From: Rosa chinensis
Taxonomy: Eukaryota; Streptophyta; Magnoliopsida; Rosales; Rosaceae
Length of the DNA stretch: 64,000 bases
NCBI RefSeq assembly: GCF_002994745.2
Contig: NC_037090.1
Span: forward strand, 2,604,001-2,668,000
Reading direction: 5' to 3'
Shown: one piece after another, positions 61,135-64,000 of the stretch
Numbering within the stretch: position 1 is the stretch's first letter
Layout: the number at the start of each line of letters is the position of its first letter
The notes under the pieces: model-generated
Databases searched by the model: none
Seen by the model: the letters and a program-made list of their open reading frames with translations, nothing else
What the model was told of the DNA's origin: nothing
Translations under genes and position numbers: made by a program

Positions 61135-63794
61135 TGACAGGACCTGCCCCGAATTTCACCATGAAATCCGAGGTGGCCATGTGGGGCCTACCTTAGGAAT
61201 AACTCTACCAAAAATTCAGTAGAGTCACCCCTAAAAATAGACTACCCAAATTAAACCTGTAGAATTACAATCACACTTCTAACAAATCATCCATAAACTC
61301 CTGTAACAAATCATCCATAAACTCCTGGAGCCACCCTGCTCCCCAAAACCCAACAACTCCACAATAAGTAACTAAAATCCGAAAATAACATATTCTTAAT
61401 TACACCAAAGTAACTTCCAAACTTTAAGATACTTAACCCACAGGTTATCAGAGCAATCTAAAAGAGGAATAAGAAAATAAAAACACAAGTAGGTTCAACA
61501 GTTAACCTACAATGAAAACAACAGCAGCAGATGTTATGCCCTGAATCCTACTATGTCGAACCAGCTACTCTGCAGACTGGGCATTTGAAACCAAAGGGCC
61601 CAGGGGAAAGTAGATAAAAACGTTAGCGTGAGTGGACAAAAATAAGTAATTGTAAAAATAAAAGAAGTTTATACTTTCCCATGTTTATTTCTTTAAAAAC
61701 CCGATGCATGCAACAATTAAGGAAAACAAACTGACTGATGTTCAGCTCAAGAAAACTAACTAGCCCCGCTAGTCACAAAAACCAAGTAAAAAGATTGAAA
61801 CTCCATCACTCAATAAAATAAGACCAGCCCCGCTGGTTAAACGAAAATCATACTAGCCCCGCTAGTCAAAAGAAATTGAGCTAGCCCCGCTAGCTGAATG
61901 TATCAATCAAATATGGGGAAGAAGTTCTCACCATATAAATAAGGGAGCCTCCCAGGCTCAAGTCAGAGTGTGGAGCATCCCATGCTCTGCTCTACTCACC
62001 CACGAACACATAGTAAGCAGGGAGGAGTACTAATAGGCTAGCTAGCAATAAATATAACGACCCAGGTATGGTGGGTTAAAATCATACGAAAATCAAAAAT
62101 CAGTAAGGCTTCCCCAATATCTCACTAGAAAATACATATTCCAATGACGTGGCCCCGCGCACCAAAATATTCTCGAATTCATAAACCAATATGCGAGGTT
62201 AAAGTAAATTCATGAATCCCAACGAAAATCCCATTTTCAAAGATCCTTTGGGAAATTTAAAAACCGACGAATGAAAACAATATTTAACTCTGGAAATTAC
62301 CTCGGAAAATACTTCATCGAAAATTACATAAATCACAAATTCAAATCGAGCATAACAAACTTCAATTTGAAATTCCAATCAATGGTAATGAATACTCAAA
62401 TCCAATTAATATGCTCGATAACTTAAAACAATAGTTTAAATCGCTAATCCATTTCCCAAAAGTAAATCATAATAATATGATCATTAATTAAATAAATACT
62501 TATTTGGGAAAAACAACTGCATGCATCATTATTTAGAAAACAAAAGTCCACTCACAGTATATGGCTAACGTGGTATCCAAGCGTAAGGATCCTCGTCGAG
62601 CAATAAATCTGTACCTCGTCCTGTACACAATTATATTCCGTAAACAACAATTCGATAAATAATTACGATTCAAAACAAATCCCGAAAACCCCACGTAATC
62701 CAACATCTCCATTTCTTTCTGGATTCAAGCCAAACTTCACCATTAATATCCATCTGTCGATTAAAGTATTCCATATTGGAAACAAGGGAAATCTGAAGGT
62801 CGGATTCCCACAAATCGACAACCGAAACTCCCAAACTTCGGAAATTCATAATCCATGTCAAACTTCTCCCAAAATTCACCAAAATCATATATTCAACCTC
62901 TACAACAATTATAGGATTTTATAGGCTAAAAATTGAAATTAAAAAGCTGCCCTACGCGCCTCCATGCTCGACCTACAGTGGCGACCCGTGGGGCCCACGC
63001 ACCGGCGGCCACCACCTCCGATGGCCAACAAATTTTGGCAGCAACAACTACTCAACACGCCCAACATTTTTCTCAACTACAACAAGTTCCAATTTTACCT
63101 TGAAGAGCTCCAATTCGGCCGGTGAAAAATTTCCAGAAAATTCAAAACCCTAGAATTTGGATTTTGCTTGATTCTGCATCCACACTGCAAATCGATGCAT
63201 GAAACTTGAGAGGAATGACAAATGGCTCGAGACGCTTCTATTATGCCGGGTTTTGTGGCCGGAGATGGCCGGAATCGGAAGATATTGGCGTTGACTCAAA
63301 ACTGCTACAATAAAATCCTTGGGCTCAATTCATCGATTTCCGGCTAAGAAACGGCAAACTACCACCGCAGGCGAGTCAAGGATGGGGAGAGGAAAAGGAT
63401 GATGGCCGCGACTCGCTCCCAGGTGACCATAATTGAGAAGACGCTGGAGTTGTAGAGGAGAGGGAGAGAACGTGCACGGGGAAGGAGAGAGGATCGTGGT
63501 AACTTTCCATATATATATGAACTTATCATGAACAGTAATCATGAACAGTTACATTAATTTTTCGCTTATAACTTTCACATACGAACTCCGATTTCTACGT
63601 ACCATTTATGCACGCGTTCAGTTTAACGTCCTCTACAACTTTCATGAAGGAAATTTTCTCAAATTTTGACCCAAAAAAAGAGAGTCAACTTTTAGGGCCA
63701 CTAAAAGTACTTAAACGACAGTAAAAGTGAAAGTAAAGATCGTTTACCGTCCAAATGACTAGTAAACGGGTAAATTGAGATACAGGATGTTACA
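61135..63794 (-). mobile_element. solo LTR (family 1), second copy
   Basis: Homologue of 4804-7385: begins TGACAGGACCTGCCCC, ends GGATGTTACA, with the same ordered blocks. These include TAGCCCCGCTAG palindromes at 61760-61895 and CATGCATCATTATTTAGAAAA near 62520. The flanking duplication is imperfect (GGCCC at 61130-61134, GACCC at 63796-63800), suggesting an older insertion than the copy at 4804. It splits HIT4-like copy D. Confidence 0.8.
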
Positions 63795-64000
63795 AGACCC
63801 TCTTTGCTTGCAGCAAGACAAAGATTTCAAGACCTTCTTTATCTAATCTCTTGTCCAAAGGAACATACGGAGCCCAGTCTATCTCTTCCACTTCTCCTTC
63901 ACTTAAAACAAGTCCAAGCTCATTCGAAGGCTGAGAATCCAAAACAACGGCCACCACCACGGGGATCAAAGCAACCACTTCTCTTTTAACCATGGCCCCT

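Larger units (their letters stand above)
55145..64000 (-). pseudogene. HIT4-like gene, copy D, broken by nested insertions and cut by the window end
   Basis: Three pieces survive. 55145-55446 is the acidic region and C-terminus (YFSANDDELEELYFSGEDDN, LRIYKFYPVQTPDTPDISEF, NRYYGTAHE). 61007-61134 is the DPAG-coding and adjacent sequence. 63795-64000 reads LDKRLDKEGLEIF, PSNELGLVLSEGEVEE, ALIPVVVAVV and MVKREVV. The breaks are a 5.56-kb LTR-type insertion (55447-61006) and a 2.66-kb solo LTR (61135-63794). The N-terminus lies beyond the window. Small deletions in the last piece and a lost stop show decay beyond the insertions. Confidence 0.8.

Overview
The window is nuclear DNA of a flowering plant. 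It has spliced TIR-NBS-LRR (TNL) resistance-type genes with GT-AG introns, long (CT)n microsatellites, and dense layers of LTR, LINE, hAT, Mutator, CACTA and Helitron elements. Family-level sequence style suggests a woody eudicot, possibly Rosaceae, but that is inference. No RNA gene or bacterial-type feature was seen.

Layout. Roughly 0.65-17.6 kb is one large Mutator-like element (MULE) with a decayed MuDR-type transposase and a second decayed gene. A solo LTR (4804-7385) and a 6.4-kb CACTA element (10893-17329) are nested in it. The CACTA carries exon fragments of at least four unrelated host genes: alpha-amylase, a Rab5/RABF GTPase, BLISTER and a Rubisco-activase-like ATPase.

From 17.6 kb to the end runs a tandem array of four units. 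Each is a TNL copy on the + strand followed by a convergent copy of a HEAT INTOLERANT 4 (HIT4)-like gene on the - strand. Units A (17.6-22.6 kb) and C (35.4-41.7 kb) are LRR/C-JID remnants with the same old LINE insertion. Units B (27.1-32.2 kb) and D (48.1 kb to the window end) have full-length TNLs. The order A-B-C-D therefore looks like a duplicated two-gene block of about 18-21 kb. TNL-B is broken in the kinase-2 region. TNL-D appears intact (five exons, about 1251 residues) but carries an unusual in-frame triplication inside its NB-ARC domain. All four HIT4-like copies are damaged, each differently.

Transposons have shaped each unit. hAT-like elements lie at 23.1, 32.3, 39.6 and 40.6 kb, a Helitron at 23.7-26.0 kb, and a 5'-truncated LINE at 33.7-34.8 kb. 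A 3.1-kb solo LTR with two satellite-like arrays lies at 42.0-45.1 kb, and non-autonomous TIR elements lie at 45.9 and 52.7 kb. HIT4-D is split by an LTR element (55447-61006) and by a further solo LTR (61135-63794). The LTR element itself holds a second CACTA element (56048-59503), which has captured a two-exon fragment of a 60S acidic ribosomal protein P2 gene with reading frame and splice sites preserved.

Coordinates of element ends come from reading terminal motifs and target-site duplications (TSDs). Exon ends come from GT-AG sites and reading phase, and family names from remembered sequence motifs. No database search was made.
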